The notes: generated from the letters alone by a model not told the origin. DNA of 64,000 nucleotides from Prorocentrum cordatum (GCA_963575745.1 CAUYUJ010016712.1:110001-174000); one strand, 5' to 3'. Numbered from the stretch's first letter, positions 42,561 through 52,752 are shown. Translations and numbers: made by a program.

Positions 42561-43020
42561 ACACCTCCTCCTCGTTCCCGTCCTGTCCGTTTCTGGATTG
42601 GCTGGTGGGAATACTTTTTTTTACAGCCGCAGGCGGAAGCGCCGGCGGCGAGCAATCACGGTCGGGCTGCGGCCGTGACGAATTCCCGGGCGCGCTCGGG
42701 GGCCGCGGATCAGGCGGCGGGGCAAGCAGCAACCCAGGGCGTCTGAGAGGCCAGGCGGTCGTGCAAGCTGCAACCCAGGGAGTCTGAGGGGTCAGTCACC
42801 CAGGAAGCAAAGCGGACGCGGCCAAAATGGCGCGCCGTACGTTCCCAGTCATGGTCGTGACAACCGACAACCGCATGGTGGTGGGAACCAGACTCCGTGC
42901 GAGAAAGTCAGCCCAGGGGCAAAGAGCTGGTGGGAATACGCGAAGCGTGAAGAATTGAAGAGCAACCCAAAGGTCATCATCCTTAGAAAAATAACGAGGA
43001 TCCGCGCTCCGACCCTGCCA
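42561..43020. other. no recognisable gene
   Basis: Unique sequence with a short duplication (CAACCCAGGGCGTCTGAG / CAACCCAGGGAGTCTGAG at 42730 and 42771). Confidence 0.5.
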
Positions 43021-43023
43021 AGA

Positions 43024-43155
43024 ACCAACCAACTAGCCAGCCAGCCGCCCAGCCACCCAGCCGAATAGCCAGCCAACCAGAAAGCCAGATAGCCAGCCGC
43101 GCTGCCAGCCTGCCAGCCAATCAGCCAATCGCCCAACCAATCCAGCCGCGCAGGC
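43024..43155. repeat. AGCCAGCCAACC minisatellite
   Basis: About 16 degenerate units of 4-8 bp (AGCCAGCC, AACCAACC, ATAGCCAG). Confidence 0.85.
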
Positions 43156-43599
43156 AATCAGAAATAGGGCCAGCGGCAATGCTCGCTTCAGGTAACTTCT
43201 GGGCTCCCGTGTCCCCCAGCCCTCCCGACAACACTTGGGGGAACCCAGATTCAAGCACAGCCGAGCGAATTTCGCTTCGATCGTCGGCCGCAGGTGGGCG
43301 GCGATGGTTCACCGGAGCCGAAGAGGCTTCTTGGAGGGGGCTCGGAGGTTCCCAAGAGGGCCTCCACGAAGAGGGCCTGTCAGAAGCCCGCTGACTCCTC
43401 CGAAGGCCATCCCTGTCGCCCCACCCTCTTGCGCACGCCGCTGAAGCGGATCCTGCCTCCCTTTCCTTATGGATACTTCCTCCCTGTCACACACCCAGAC
43501 GTGTCAGTAGGGCAGGTCAAGCGTTTCGCCCGAGATCTCTTCAGCGACTACGACCCTGCATGATCCTGCTGCACGGATGTAGAGGGGGTGCAGTCATCA

Positions 43600-44290
43600 G
43601 AATGGAGAACTCTCGCCTTAGCCACGCGCACATTCGCTTCAAAAGCTTGCATCAGCTGCATGAGAGGAGTGGGCACGGTCTTCGAATGAGGCTATCGCCT
43701 TAGCACCGCACACATTCGCTGAAAGCCATGCAGCAGCTACAAGGATGGAGGGCGGTTCCTTTCCAAGATGGGGTTATCACCATAGCGCCGCGCACATGTG
43801 TCTTGAAATATTGCAACACTGCAAGGGTGAGGGCGCTTGGTCCTCAAAATAAGATTTCCGCTGTAGCGGCGACCACATTCGTCTTCAAAGGTTGCAACAA
43901 ACTACGAGGGCGAAGGGCGGTTGGTTGTCGAAATGAGGCTCTGGCCATAGCGCCGCTCAAAGTCGTCTTGAAAGCTTGGAAAAATGAGAGATTGCAGGAG
44001 GGCTCCTTTTCAAAATGCCCGTCTGGCTTGAGACTTCCTCGAGTTTGACAGCCAAAGGGCTGATCATGTGTAACAGCTTCGCAGACGGAGGGCGAGTCCT
44101 TTCCAGACCTTTTCGGAGGGGCTCTTGCTTCAGATCTCTTCGAAGTTAGCGGCCAAACATGTAACCTTTTGCAACTTTCACACGGATGGGGAGTCCTCTT
44201 CAAAACAGGGCTCGCCGGGCACATCGCTGAACGTTAGAATCCTACATCGCGTTCCTTCTATCTTGCTGGAAGGATGCAAGGCAGTTCCTT
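43600..44290. repeat. 83-bp tandem repeat, inverted island
   Basis: Units read CGCCTTAGC-CCGCGCACATTCG, CTTGAAAGCTTGCA-CAGCTGC and GGATGGAGGGCGGTTCC, the reverse complement of the 20385-21075 unit. Seven or so copies; the 3' ones are more diverged. Confidence 0.82.
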
Positions 44291-44419
44291 TTCAAGACGG
44301 GGCTTTCGCCTGAATGGCAGGACAAAAGAGTGCTCGCATTTGAAGGGGGCGCCTCTTGCGGTGAACAAGAAGGCTCGCAGGGACTTGTGAGGAGGTGGCT
44401 CGCGGGACGGGAGGGCGAT

Positions 44420-44735
44420 TCGCATCGTGGACGCCTCCTCCTCCCCCCCCCCATAGAAAAAAGCAGGACGGCACACGCACAGACAGTCGGAGGTCCGCGC
44501 GCACGTCTTGGGCCGGCGCGGAGCCACCCTCTCCCTGGCGCGCGAGGCGCCGACCCCGGGGGGGGGGGGCCGGGCCCGGCACCGACCCGAGACGTCCGCA
44601 CGGACCTCCAAAAGCACGTGCCGCACGCTGCTCTCCAGACTCGGACCCGGCGCTGGCTCGCACGGCGGCCGCCTGCCGCTCACGCGCCCAGAGGAAGCCT
44701 CCGAAGAGGGGGCCACAGAGCAGAGCGGGGGTTTG
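44420..44735. repeat. dispersed repeat family B, copy 3, and GC-rich flank
   Basis: 44465-44620 shows ACACGCACAGACAG, GGCGCGGAGCC, CCCTGGCGCGCGAGGCGCCGACC, a G12 run and CCGACCCGAGACGTCCGCACGGACC, following the family B order. Confidence 0.6.
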
Positions 44736-44739
44736 GAGG

Positions 44740-44870
44740 AGCACCACCGCGTCGCCGCTGCACCGATGCACCGGCCGACGCCAGGACGGAGAAGGTCTGA
44801 CTCCAGACCGCGCCGAATCGCCGATGCGTCGGCGAATGCGCCGCGATCCTCCGATCCCCCACCCCTGCAT
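44740..44870. repeat. dispersed palindromic repeat family C, unoccupied copy
   Basis: Left module GCGTCGCCGCTGCACCGATGCA, core GACGCCAGGACGGAGAAGG, right module GAATCGCCGATGCGTCGGCG and GCCGCGATCCTCCGATCCCC. It aligns with 33800-34098 once the MITE at 33874-34036 is removed. Confidence 0.68.
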
Positions 44871-44997
44871 GCCCTGCGGCCCCGCTTGGGGAGGCCTGGA
44901 GCTCTCTCGAAGCTCGAGGGCGGCGTGCGCCGCGGTCGCCGTTGGGCGCGGCCCGCGGGCGCCGCGCTGGCGCCCTGCTCCCAGGCCACCCCTGCCG

Positions 44998-47889
44998 TCA
45001 GGTCCAGCCCGCCGGGCCATCCTGCCACGCCTGCCTGGGGCCCGCCGGCGGGATCTCGATAAACTGGGCGTGGCCGTCGGCGAGGCCGTGCCTGGGGCCG
45101 CCAGGCGCGCCCTCTGGCAGGCTCGGCGGGAGCTCGGCGAACCGGTGGGGGCCGTCGGCGAGGCCGCCGCTGGGGGAGGGGTCGGCGAGCCTGGAGCCCG
45201 CCGGCGAGGGCGCCGCTGCAGCGCTGGCGTCCGCGTCCGTCCTCCTGTCCGTGACCCGCCTCTTTGCGTGGTGGTTGGCGAACTTCGCCAGCGTCGCGAC
45301 GAGCACGTCAGGGGAGGGCACGAAGGCGAGCCGCGCGCCGCTCGTCTCACACCACTTGATGAGGGTCTTCGCCAAGCTCGGCTTCTTCTTGTGCGCCTCG
45401 GGCGTGATGACAAAGATCACCGCGAGCCGCGAGCACTTCTCCTTCGCCGCGTCCTCCTCCTCCTGCCGCTTCTGCTCCTCCTCGTCCTCCCTGCGCCGCT
45501 GCTCCTCCTGCTCCTCCCACGGAGTGAGCTCCGCCGCCGAGGACTCCTGCCCCTGGGCGCCGCCGAAGTCGGCCTCGGAGGCCTCCTCGTCGGGGAGCGG
45601 CTGGGGGTTGATCTCCCTGTCCACTTCCGCCTGCCAGCGCTCCATGATGCCGTCGTTGCCGCACATCAGCCTGAGCGTGGTGACCAGCATCGACACGTCA
45701 CTCATCGTGTCACCGCAGACCAAGTTGGGACCGAGCTCCATTCTGAGATTCAGCTTCTCGTCGAGGCGCATCAGCCCCGTACCCTTGTCGAAGGCCGTGT
45801 TCACACCGCGCTCGCCGCTTCGGGGAAAGAGCTCCATGTCCGTGCCCGTGTCGTGCAGGTCGAGGTTGGTGCCGTCGGGATCGAGCTCCTCCTTCAGCTG
45901 GCGCACGGCCGCCATGAAGCGGCGGCTGTCGTGGTCGGGGACCGTGCCGTCGGGGTCGTTGCGGGCCATGGTGACCTCCCCGAACTTGCGCTGCAGGCCG
46001 GAGCCGATGCCCAAGAACTTGATGTTCATGGGGTCGGCGCAGAGCGCCAGGAGGCGCCGGTGGAGCTCCTCGACGAGCTCCCGCTGCTCGTTGGGCAGCA
46101 CGTCCGCCTCCAGGACCCGCTGCTTGGTGCTGCTGAAATACTCGCGGCCCTTCGAGCCCGTGTAGGTGAAGATCCCGCGGGGCGCGACGTCCAGCTCCAG
46201 CAGCCCCTCCGCGCTGGGGCGCCCGCCCAGCGGGGCGGCGGTGATGAAGGTCGCGTTCGCCGTGCACTCCTGGGCGAAGTGGCCGAGCCACGCCGCGTTG
46301 TAGGCGGACTGCACGCTCGAAGAGTAGCGGGCGCAATAGTTGTTCGTAGTGCCGTCGCGGTCCGTGACCAGGTTCCGGAAGGGTGGCTCGTCGCTGCGGC
46401 AGGGCGACTCGTCACAGGGCATCGACTTGACAGCGTCGAGCACCGACAGCGCATTGTCGCAGACTTCGTCCCAGTGGGGCACGACTCCGCCGCTCTGCGG
46501 TCGATCCACCCAATCGTTACTCGTCGCCCTGGCTTTGACATTCAGCACCGCCGTCTCCACCCAGTCCTTGCTCGCGAGCTTTTCCTCGTGGTGCTGCTTG
46601 AGCCGCTCGAGGAGGGCGGCCTCGCCGTCGGTGAAGCGGAACGAGGTCCAGCCGGCCCCGTTGAGCTTGAGCTCTCCGGAGTCCCTGAAGGAGATCTGGA
46701 CTTTCTGCTCCGACTGTGGAGGCTCCTCCCCTTGGAAGGTGAAGCCCTTGCAGCCTGGGATCCACGGGCAGAGGGCCTTCGCCTCCTGCACCGTCATCCA
46801 CCGAGGGCCCAAGTCTCCTGAGCCGTCGTCTGGTCGCAGCAGGTCGTTCCCGCCGAGCTGGCCCTCGTGTCTCTGCAGGTCGCCCTCGAGGAACAGGATG
46901 TCCCTCTGCAGCTCCTCCTTCTCGTAGCTCAGCATCACCCGGGCGTCCGTGGTGGCGTCCACCCGAAGCACGTGGAGGTGGTGATCATCGCCGTTCCGCC
47001 AGCTGGCTGGCCGGGGAACCGACTCGAGCCTGAACAGCGCGTTCCTCAGCACCTTGATCTCCTGGGTCGCCTGCTTCACGTCCTCGTCACTCGCCAGGAT
47101 GTCGGCCGCGTGCTCGTCGCTCTCGGAGAACAGCCGGCGGAGCACCTCGACGCGAGTGAAGCGGGTGCGGCGCATTAAGCCGTAAAACCCGCCCGAGCTG
47201 CCGTCGGGGCTCCCGAGATCTGTGAGGGCGTGCTGCACGTGGACCTCGTGCCAGGGCAGGGCCTTTAGCTCGACCCCCTCGTTGCCCTCGTTGCAGTGCA
47301 CCAGGAACTTCGGCTCGTCCCTCACCGTGTCGTGGTAGAGCTGCGAGAGCTCGCTCTCCTTGGCGATCTGGCCCTGCACCAGAATCTGCACCCTCCCGGG
47401 CGTGAGCGTGAAGCGGGTCCAGCGCTTCCCCAGCGCCACGTTGAAGCGGAGACAGTCGCAGGCGGGGGGGACCTGCGGCATCACCTTGATCACGGGCGGG
47501 TAGCGGGGGTCGTGCACGACCACCCGCCCGGTCACCAAGACGCTGGGACGATCATTCTCCTGCGCCTCGGAGGCGACGCAGAGGTCGGCGAAAGCCGCCT
47601 GGAAAAGCTGCCTCACGAGGTCGGGAACGTTCCTCGCCCGCTTGGCGGGCGCGTCCTCCTGCAAGGTGGCTTGGCCCTGGGCCGGGCCCCGCGAGACCTG
47701 GTGGAAGCGGAATAGGCGCACCGCGCGTTGGCATCGCATGGCCTTCCTGCTGCCGGAGATCTCTATGTCCTTCCTGTCCCACTCCGCGCGCCAGGCCAGC
47801 CGGTGCTCCTCCTCCAGCTCCATGAGCAGCGGCGGTGGCCCGTGGGTGTCCTGCGCCTGGCCGCTGTCCTCTGGGATGGAGGACGCCAT
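44998..47889 (-). CDS. HAD-superfamily sugar-phosphate phosphatase-like protein
   Basis: Open frame of 963 codons from ATG 47889 (context GCCCGGATGG); the frame is open 48 codons further upstream to 48033. Residue numbers here count from 47889. A unique N-terminal half (about 1-490) has a charged segment and no family I recognise. A HAD phosphatase core follows: motif I VTDRDGT near 508, motif II FITAAPL near 545, a Lys motif in GSKGREYF near 580, and motif III/IV VCGDTMSDVSML near 723. The spacing and the GSKGREY and GSGLQRKFGE stretches resemble HAD-IIB sugar phosphatases (trehalose-phosphate or glucosylglycerol-phosphate phosphatase), which dephosphorylate compatible-solute precursors. The exact substrate is inference. 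All catalytic residues are present. After it come a Glu/Arg coiled coil (about 800-830), a small alpha/beta-like segment (VIFVITPEAHKK) and a Ser/Ala/Pro-rich tail. It may be the 3' exon of the gene at 48234-49912. Confidence 0.82.
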   Translation of the reverse strand: MASSIPEDSGQAQDTHGPPPLLMELEEEHRLAWRAEWDRKDIEISGSRKAMRCQRAVRLFRFHQVSRGPAQGQATLQEDAPAKRARNVPDLVRQLFQAAFADLCVASEAQENDRPSVLVTGRVVVHDPRYPPVIKVMPQVPPACDCLRFNVALGKRWTRFTLTPGRVQILVQGQIAKESELSQLYHDTVRDEPKFLVHCNEGNEGVELKALPWHEVHVQHALTDLGSPDGSSGGFYGLMRRTRFTRVEVLRRLFSESDEHAADILASDEDVKQATQEIKVLRNALFRLESVPRPASWRNGDDHHLHVLRVDATTDARVMLSYEKEELQRDILFLEGDLQRHEGQLGGNDLLRPDDGSGDLGPRWMTVQEAKALCPWIPGCKGFTFQGEEPPQSEQKVQISFRDSGELKLNGAGWTSFRFTDGEAALLERLKQHHEEKLASKDWVETAVLNVKARATSNDWVDRPQSGGVVPHWDEVCDNALSVLDAVKSMPCDESPCRSDEPPFRNLVTDRDGTTNNYCARYSSSVQSAYNAAWLGHFAQECTANATFITAAPLGGRPSAEGLLELDVAPRGIFTYTGSKGREYFSSTKQRVLEADVLPNEQRELVEELHRRLLALCADPMNIKFLGIGSGLQRKFGEVTMARNDPDGTVPDHDSRRFMAAVRQLKEELDPDGTNLDLHDTGTDMELFPRSGERGVNTAFDKGTGLMRLDEKLNLRMELGPNLVCGDTMSDVSMLVTTLRLMCGNDGIMERWQAEVDREINPQPLPDEEASEADFGGAQGQESSAAELTPWEEQEEQRRREDEEEQKRQEEEDAAKEKCSRLAVIFVITPEAHKKKPSLAKTLIKWCETSGARLAFVPSPDVLVATLAKFANHHAKRRVTDRRTDADASAAAAPSPAGSRLADPSPSGGLADGPHRFAELPPSLPEGAPGGPRHGLADGHAQFIEIPPAGPRQAWQDGPAGWT

Positions 47890-48233
47890 CCGGGCGCGAG
47901 TTGGCCTTCTACGAAATATCCGTTCCAGTCCGCCACCGCTCCTGAAGCGGTTGGTATTTGTCTGTGCGCGCGTCTCCGGCCCCTGCTTTCCTCGTTCCTG
48001 TGGATTTTCCCGAAGCGACAGCTGGATTCCCACAACTCGTCGAGCCCAACACGCGTTGATCTGTTGGACGCTGCGCCGAAATCAGAGCCCAGGTGCGAGA
48101 ACTTCCCTGCCCTCCCCCCCTCCCACGGGCGCCCCCCCGCCTCCCCCCTCCCGAGCCCCCCTCCCCAGGCGCCCGCCCGAACGCGGCGGCGGACGCGCGC
48201 GGCAGCGCAGCTGGATTTCGTCGTCGGCATGCC
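47890..48233 (-). other. probable second intron or intergenic gap
   Basis: Between the last coherent codons of the upstream exon and ATG 47889 lies GC- and G-rich sequence with degraded coding character. A GC-type donor (CAAG|GCATGC, 48233) exists, a donor type known in dinoflagellates, and several AG acceptors occur (for example after CCAACAG at 48061 or CCAG near 48019). I cannot fix the junction. Confidence 0.45.
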
Positions 48234-49912
48234 TTGCATGATCCCGACGCCGTCGACTTTCACGTCGATCTTGACAACCTTCTCCACCGTGTAGCGGGTA
48301 CCCTTCCGCGGGTTGGAGACGATAATGTCGATCGCTGGGCCCTCGGCCAACCCGCCGAGGTGCGGCTTGACGCTCACCGTTACGCCCCCGTCGGATGCGA
48401 GACCAGACCGGTTGTCCAGCATCTCCACAGGGAGCCGTACGTCACCGCGACCGTCGTCCTTTAGCACCCTATGCCAGGCCTTCACCTGGATCGAGCGCGG
48501 AGGGCCATCACCGTCCTTCTTGTCCTCCCTGTATGTGGCGACTAGCACCACCTCGTTGTTCGTCACCTCCGGAACCTCTTTCTCGAGCATGTAACCGTCG
48601 GGGATGTCGTCCGTGCGCAGGCTCGAGCTGACGCAGATGTGCAGGTTGTCCTTCTTCCCCTTCTCGAGGAGCACCACGCAAAGCTCGGTGGCCGCGTGGC
48701 CCTCCCGTGCCCGGCTTACGAAGCGCTTGCTGCTGATGCGGGCGTGCAGGCCCCAGTCTGCGTCCTTCACCTCTATGGTATGGTTCACCTGGGCCACGCC
48801 AGCGTCCAGCGAATGGCAGTACTGCGTCACCTGCTTGCTGCACATGTCGCGTTCGACGTATTTCGGCTCGTGCCTCCGGTTATTCCACTGGTACCCGTTC
48901 TGCCACATGTACTTCGGCTCCAGTGGCGTCCAATCTGCGCACGGGATCGTCGTGGTATCGACAAGGGCCGTGCACGCAGGGATCCTATCCCCTTCACACG
49001 TCCACCTATCCCAGGGCGGGTGACCCAGCGCCGACATGCTGCTGCTCGCGACCCGGGTCATCTCAGCGCGGTCGCGGAGGCTACTTCCTGGAATTCCGAA
49101 GATGGCAGGCGAAGATGGGCGCTGGAGCCAGAGGCAGGTGCACCAGAGCTTCTCTGTGAACACCTTGTGCAGCCAGGCCAGTTGCCGCGCTGAGGGGAAC
49201 TCCTGCACCGCCACGTCTGCCCCTGCGGTCACCACGCGCTTGTCGTCCGTGGAGGCTCTTCTGCACACCGAGGTCTGGCTCGAGGATATCACCAGGCCCG
49301 CGTTCGCGCGGGCGAACGCGCAGGCCCCCTCCTCGCTGCTTGCAAAGCACAGCGCCTCCTGCGGCGTGATGGCGCAGTCCGCCCAGTACCTCTGCAGGGC
49401 ACTCTCGTGGACGCTGTCGTGCACATCGGTGTCCTCAGGGGTGAGGACCTTTAGGGCGACGAAATCTATACATATCCACTGCTCCCTGGCCAGGCCCATC
49501 CTCAACCCGGCAGCGGTGTATACGCCACGCCCTCCTGGCTTGGCCAGGAGGGCGCATACACAGCTCCTGGGTTCAGGATGGGCCTGGCCAGGGAGCAGTG
49601 GATATGTATAGATTTCGTCGCCCGAACCTTGTTGAAGACGGCGTCGAACCACTGCCTGTTGAGCCCCGGGTGGTCGCCGTTCTGCCTCTCCCTCGTGTCC
49701 CCGGCGTGCAGGCGGATCTGCGCGAGCACGAGCTTGACGCCGTGCTCCCGCAGCTCGTGCAGCAGCGCGGGCGAGGGGCCGCCCCTGGCGTCCGCCGACT
49801 CCAGCACGAGGCAGGCAAAGGGCAGGCTCTTCGGGGGGCCCTCGCTGGGAGACGGCGGGTGGGTCCGCGACACTGGTGGCTCATAGCTGTGGATGTCAGT
49901 GGGCTCAAGCAT
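48234..49912 (-). CDS. HAD-IA-like (probably inactive) domain protein, two exons split by an introner
   Basis: Exon 1 is 49912-49628 (95 codons from the first ATG after an upstream in-frame TGA). The intron is 49627-49449 and exon 2 runs from 49448 to about 48234, where coherent coding ends. Joining is phase 0. The spliced N-terminal 180 residues follow a HAD-IA (beta-phosphoglucomutase-like) pattern: CLVLES, LLHELREHGVKLVLAQ, WFDAVF, ITPQEALCFASSEEG, ARANAGLVI and GADVAVQEF. The nucleophile Asp-x-Asp is replaced (LESAD), no Lys motif is seen and the late acidic motif is altered, so catalysis is unlikely. The remaining 320 residues are beta-rich and unknown to me. The frame then enters GC-rich sequence (48230-47900), either a second intron joining the HAD phosphatase gene downstream or an intergenic gap. 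One continuous gene of about 1,460 residues with two HAD domains is the simpler reading. Confidence 0.7.
49447..49630 (-). mobile_element. palindromic MITE family 1 acting as an intron (introner)
   Basis: The element is 49452-49625 (174 bp), flanked by a 5-bp target duplication (plus-strand ACCTT at 49447-49451 and 49626-49630; AAGGT in gene orientation). Its ends GGGCGACGAAATCTATACAT match the family copy at 31760. On the minus strand, GT of the first AAGGT is the donor and AG of the second AAGGT is the acceptor, giving a 179-bp intron (49627-49449). Splicing restores the sequence as it was before insertion, and both flanking frames join in phase 0 within a HAD-like fold. The whole intron is one long hairpin with arms of about 80 bp. 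Confidence 0.9.
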
Positions 49913-50685
49913 GACACCCCCGAACTTTCAGGCCAAAAATGCTCGGGCCGCAACAGATGCGTCGGAGCGCGGCGCTTCGGAAACGGAGCGACTGCGAGGT
50001 GGGCCCTGGTGGACCTCCGAAAGGATCCGAGAGGTTCTCAACAGCCGACAAGACGGGCCAGGAGGCCTCAGAGAGGCCTCGAAGACGGCTCCGAAGCCGA
50101 AAATTCTTCGGCGCCAGAGGGATAGCTTTCCGCGCCACAGTTACGGGCCCCCGAGCTCTTCGGTCTTCTTAGAGTTCTGTCGGTGCTCTTGGGGAGTCTC
50201 GAGGTCCTCTCGGGGCAGCTCGGGCCTCCTGGAGCCCGCCTGGGGCTGCTTGGGGCAACACAGCGGATCGGCCAGTTCAGGGCCCCTTCGGCAGGCCTCC
50301 GGCGGCCTCCACACGCCTCCGCAAGCCTCCAGAGGCCAAGAAAGGATCCCAAACACTCAACAAACTCCATCCCCGATCCCCAGGGAGCAAGAGGAGGAGG
50401 AGGACGACGACAAGCCCCGTTCCACGACGTCGCAATATTGCTCGCAACGTAGGCCCCCAGAGGTCTCGACCACGTCACGGGCACCGCTTTTTCATCCCAG
50501 GTCGTTCTTTGGTGGCCCCGCAGGCCCTGTAATGAAGGCCCCCAGAATCCGAAAACAATCAAAAACCGTCCGTCGCAATTCGCCGGCACTCACGGCCACA
50601 AAGATCGCTCCAGAAGCGTTCAACGGGGCATGCAGGAGAGCCCAAGAGGGTCCGACTCGTTCATAGTTTGTCTTGGGCTTCGAAG
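49913..50685. other. upstream region of the HAD gene; no gene recognised
   Basis: GC-rich unique DNA with loose CCTCNGAGAGGCCTCGAAGACGG phrases related to the CCAAGAGG islands. No clear upstream exon or promoter is visible; dinoflagellate promoters lack TATA boxes, so absence is not informative. Confidence 0.45.
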
Positions 50686-50689
50686 GATT

Positions 50690-51035
50690 AGAAAGATCTG
50701 GCCTTTTTGACCTTCCGTCGCTCCAGAACGACCCAAGAGGCCCCAAAGATCGAACCAAGACGGCCCAAGGGGCCCCCAAGAGGGACCCAGGACGGCTCAC
50801 GAGCGCCCCGAGAAGGCCCAAGAGGCCACCCAAGAGGGTTCAAGAGCTCGCAAGAGGGGCCCAAGAGGGGGAACCCGAAGTGATATTTCCAGTCTTTCCC
50901 CCAAAGATGGTCTCCGAGTCTGCCAGAAGTTCCCAAGAGCCCCCCCAAGAGGCCCCACGAGTCCACGAGGCCCCAGGAGGCCCCACAAATGCCCACCGAG
51001 CGCGCAGGCACTGCCAGCGATGCTGCAGTAAGGGC
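50690..51035. repeat. CCAAGAGGCC-type repeat, island 6
   Basis: GACCCAAGAGGCCCCAAAG, AGACGGCCCAAGGGGCC and similar units. CTTCGAAGGATTAGAAAG at 50677 parallels the TTGAAGGATTTT phrase at the start of islands 1 and 4. Confidence 0.78.
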
Positions 51036-51142
51036 CGGAGGAATGAGCAAAGCTATTGAATTTCTTCACGCCGCAAGGGGTTGGGGGGAAGAGGGCCAGA
51101 ACGAGCAAAAAACGTCCACAACATCCATCCTCGATCACCGAA

Positions 51143-51292
51143 GATGAGGGAGAAGGAGGAGGAGAAGGAGGAGAAGGAGGAGAAGGAGAAGGAGAAGGAG
51201 AAGGAGAAGGAGAAGGAGAAGGAGAAGGAGAAGGAGAAGGAGAAGGAGAAGGAGAAGGAGAAGGAGAAGGAGGAGAAGGAGGAAAAATGAAG
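51143..51292. repeat. GGAGAA hexanucleotide polypurine repeat
   Basis: About 24 GAGAAG/AAGGAG units, the cleanest hexamer array in the window. Confidence 0.93.
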
Positions 51293-51487
51293 AAGATCGA
51301 CCAGTGAAAGGGGGCGCGTGGTTGCGGACAAGCCGCGGCTTAGACAAAGGCTCCCTGATCTCTCATTGTGGTGACTCCTTCGACCGATACGAGTGCGGAG
51401 GGGCCGAACTGGGTCACCTAAGGGCCACGGCCTAGCCGCAACATCCAAGGAATAGCTGGAGGAGGGGGCCCAGAGATACGATATCTT

Positions 51488-51663
51488 GAATCTGACTACC
51501 TACAAAACCACCACAACCCAACCAGGAGACCCAAGTTTCGGGTTTGGGGGTACGGGTTCCACGTGAGTTTTTTCGACGCTCCCCGACAACACACCCACTG
51601 GAAATCGATGGTAAATTTGGACATTCGGGTTGGGTTGGAGTGGTTTGGTGGGTGGCGAGAATC
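51488..51663. repeat. imperfect inverted-repeat element
   Basis: The left arm 51488-51523 (core CACAACCCAACC) pairs with the right arm 51628-51663 (core GGTTGGGTTGGAG) at about 28 of 36 positions. A 104-bp spacer separates them. Possible old MITE; no target duplication found. Confidence 0.55.
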
Positions 51664-51789
51664 TGCTCCACACGGGGGCCCCTGAAATCCTGGCCCCTTC
51701 CCCAGGGACGGCTCCGAGCCGTTCTCTTGAAGGCGCGGGGGCCTGGCGAGGACCCACAGGCGGCCGCAAGCTGCGACTGAGCTCCGCGC

Positions 51790-52085
51790 GGAGCTCAGCG
51801 AAGCGGCCTGGGAGGAGGAGGAGGAGGAGGAGGAGGAGGAGGAGGAGAAGGAGGACGAGGACGAGGAGGAGGAGGAGGAGAAGGAGGAGAAGGAGGAGGG
51901 GGGAGGAGGAGGACGACGAGGAGGGGGAGGAGGAGAAAGAGGAGGAAGAGGAGGATCGGACAGAATGATGACTCCACTGACGGGCACGGCTAGGCAGGGG
52001 GCAAGGGGAGGGGAGGGGGGAAGGGGGGGGGAGGGAGGGGAGGGAGGGGAGGGGAGAGGAGGGGAGGGGAGGGGAGGCGGCGCCC
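51790..52085. repeat. GGA/GAGGA polypurine tracts
   Basis: Purine runs 51808-51960 and 52005-52078, the second with regular GGGAGGGGAG units. Confidence 0.88.
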
Positions 52086-52164
52086 TCCCCAAGACGCGAG
52101 GCCGCGCGTCGGAACAAACGGCGCGGCGACACATCGAATCGGATCGATGGGATCGAAGTGGGCC

Positions 52165-52400
52165 CTATGGTCCGGGGAGGACCCCCTCCTCCCGCCCGTT
52201 CCTGCCCGCCCGTTCCTGCCCGTTCCGCCCGTTCCTGCTCCCGCCCGTTCCTGCCCTCCTCCCGCCCGTTCCTGCCCTTGCGCCCGTTCCCGCCCCTGGG
52301 AGGACCCCCTCCTCCCAGGGGCGCCTGCGCCTGCTCCCGCCCGTTCCTGCCCCTGGGAGGACCCCCTCCTCCCGCCCGTTGCTGCCCTTGCGCAGGCCCC
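52165..52400. repeat. CCCGCCCGTTCCTG minisatellite
   Basis: CCCGCCCGTTCCTGCCC units plus three copies of GGGAGGACCCCCTCCTCCC, itself palindromic, at about 52175, 52297 and 52355. Confidence 0.82.
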
Positions 52401-52624
52401 GGCGGCGCACGGGCGGGGCCCGCCTGCACCGGCGCGCCGAAGCCCATCGCGCTGCCAGGCATCGCTCGGTAGGACGGCACGTTGACGCCTCGGCTGCGTC
52501 CACCCCCCACCCCCCGGACCTCCAGCGCAGCGAGGAGAGCGGGGGAAGGCAGGGGGGAGGAGGGAGGGAGGAGGGAGAGAGGAGGAGAGAGGGAGGAGGA
52601 GGAAGGACGGAGGACGGAAAGGAA

Positions 52625-52719
52625 TAAACAAACAAGCAAGCAAACAAACAAACAAACAAACAAACAAACACTTGATCTATACATATAATATATGATATGT
52701 ATACATACGATTTGTTTTA

Positions 52720-52752
<33 letters not shown>

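Noticed and set aside
41818-42787. Proline/serine-rich proteins of 260-300 residues on either strand
   Set aside because: All are translations of the TCC tract.
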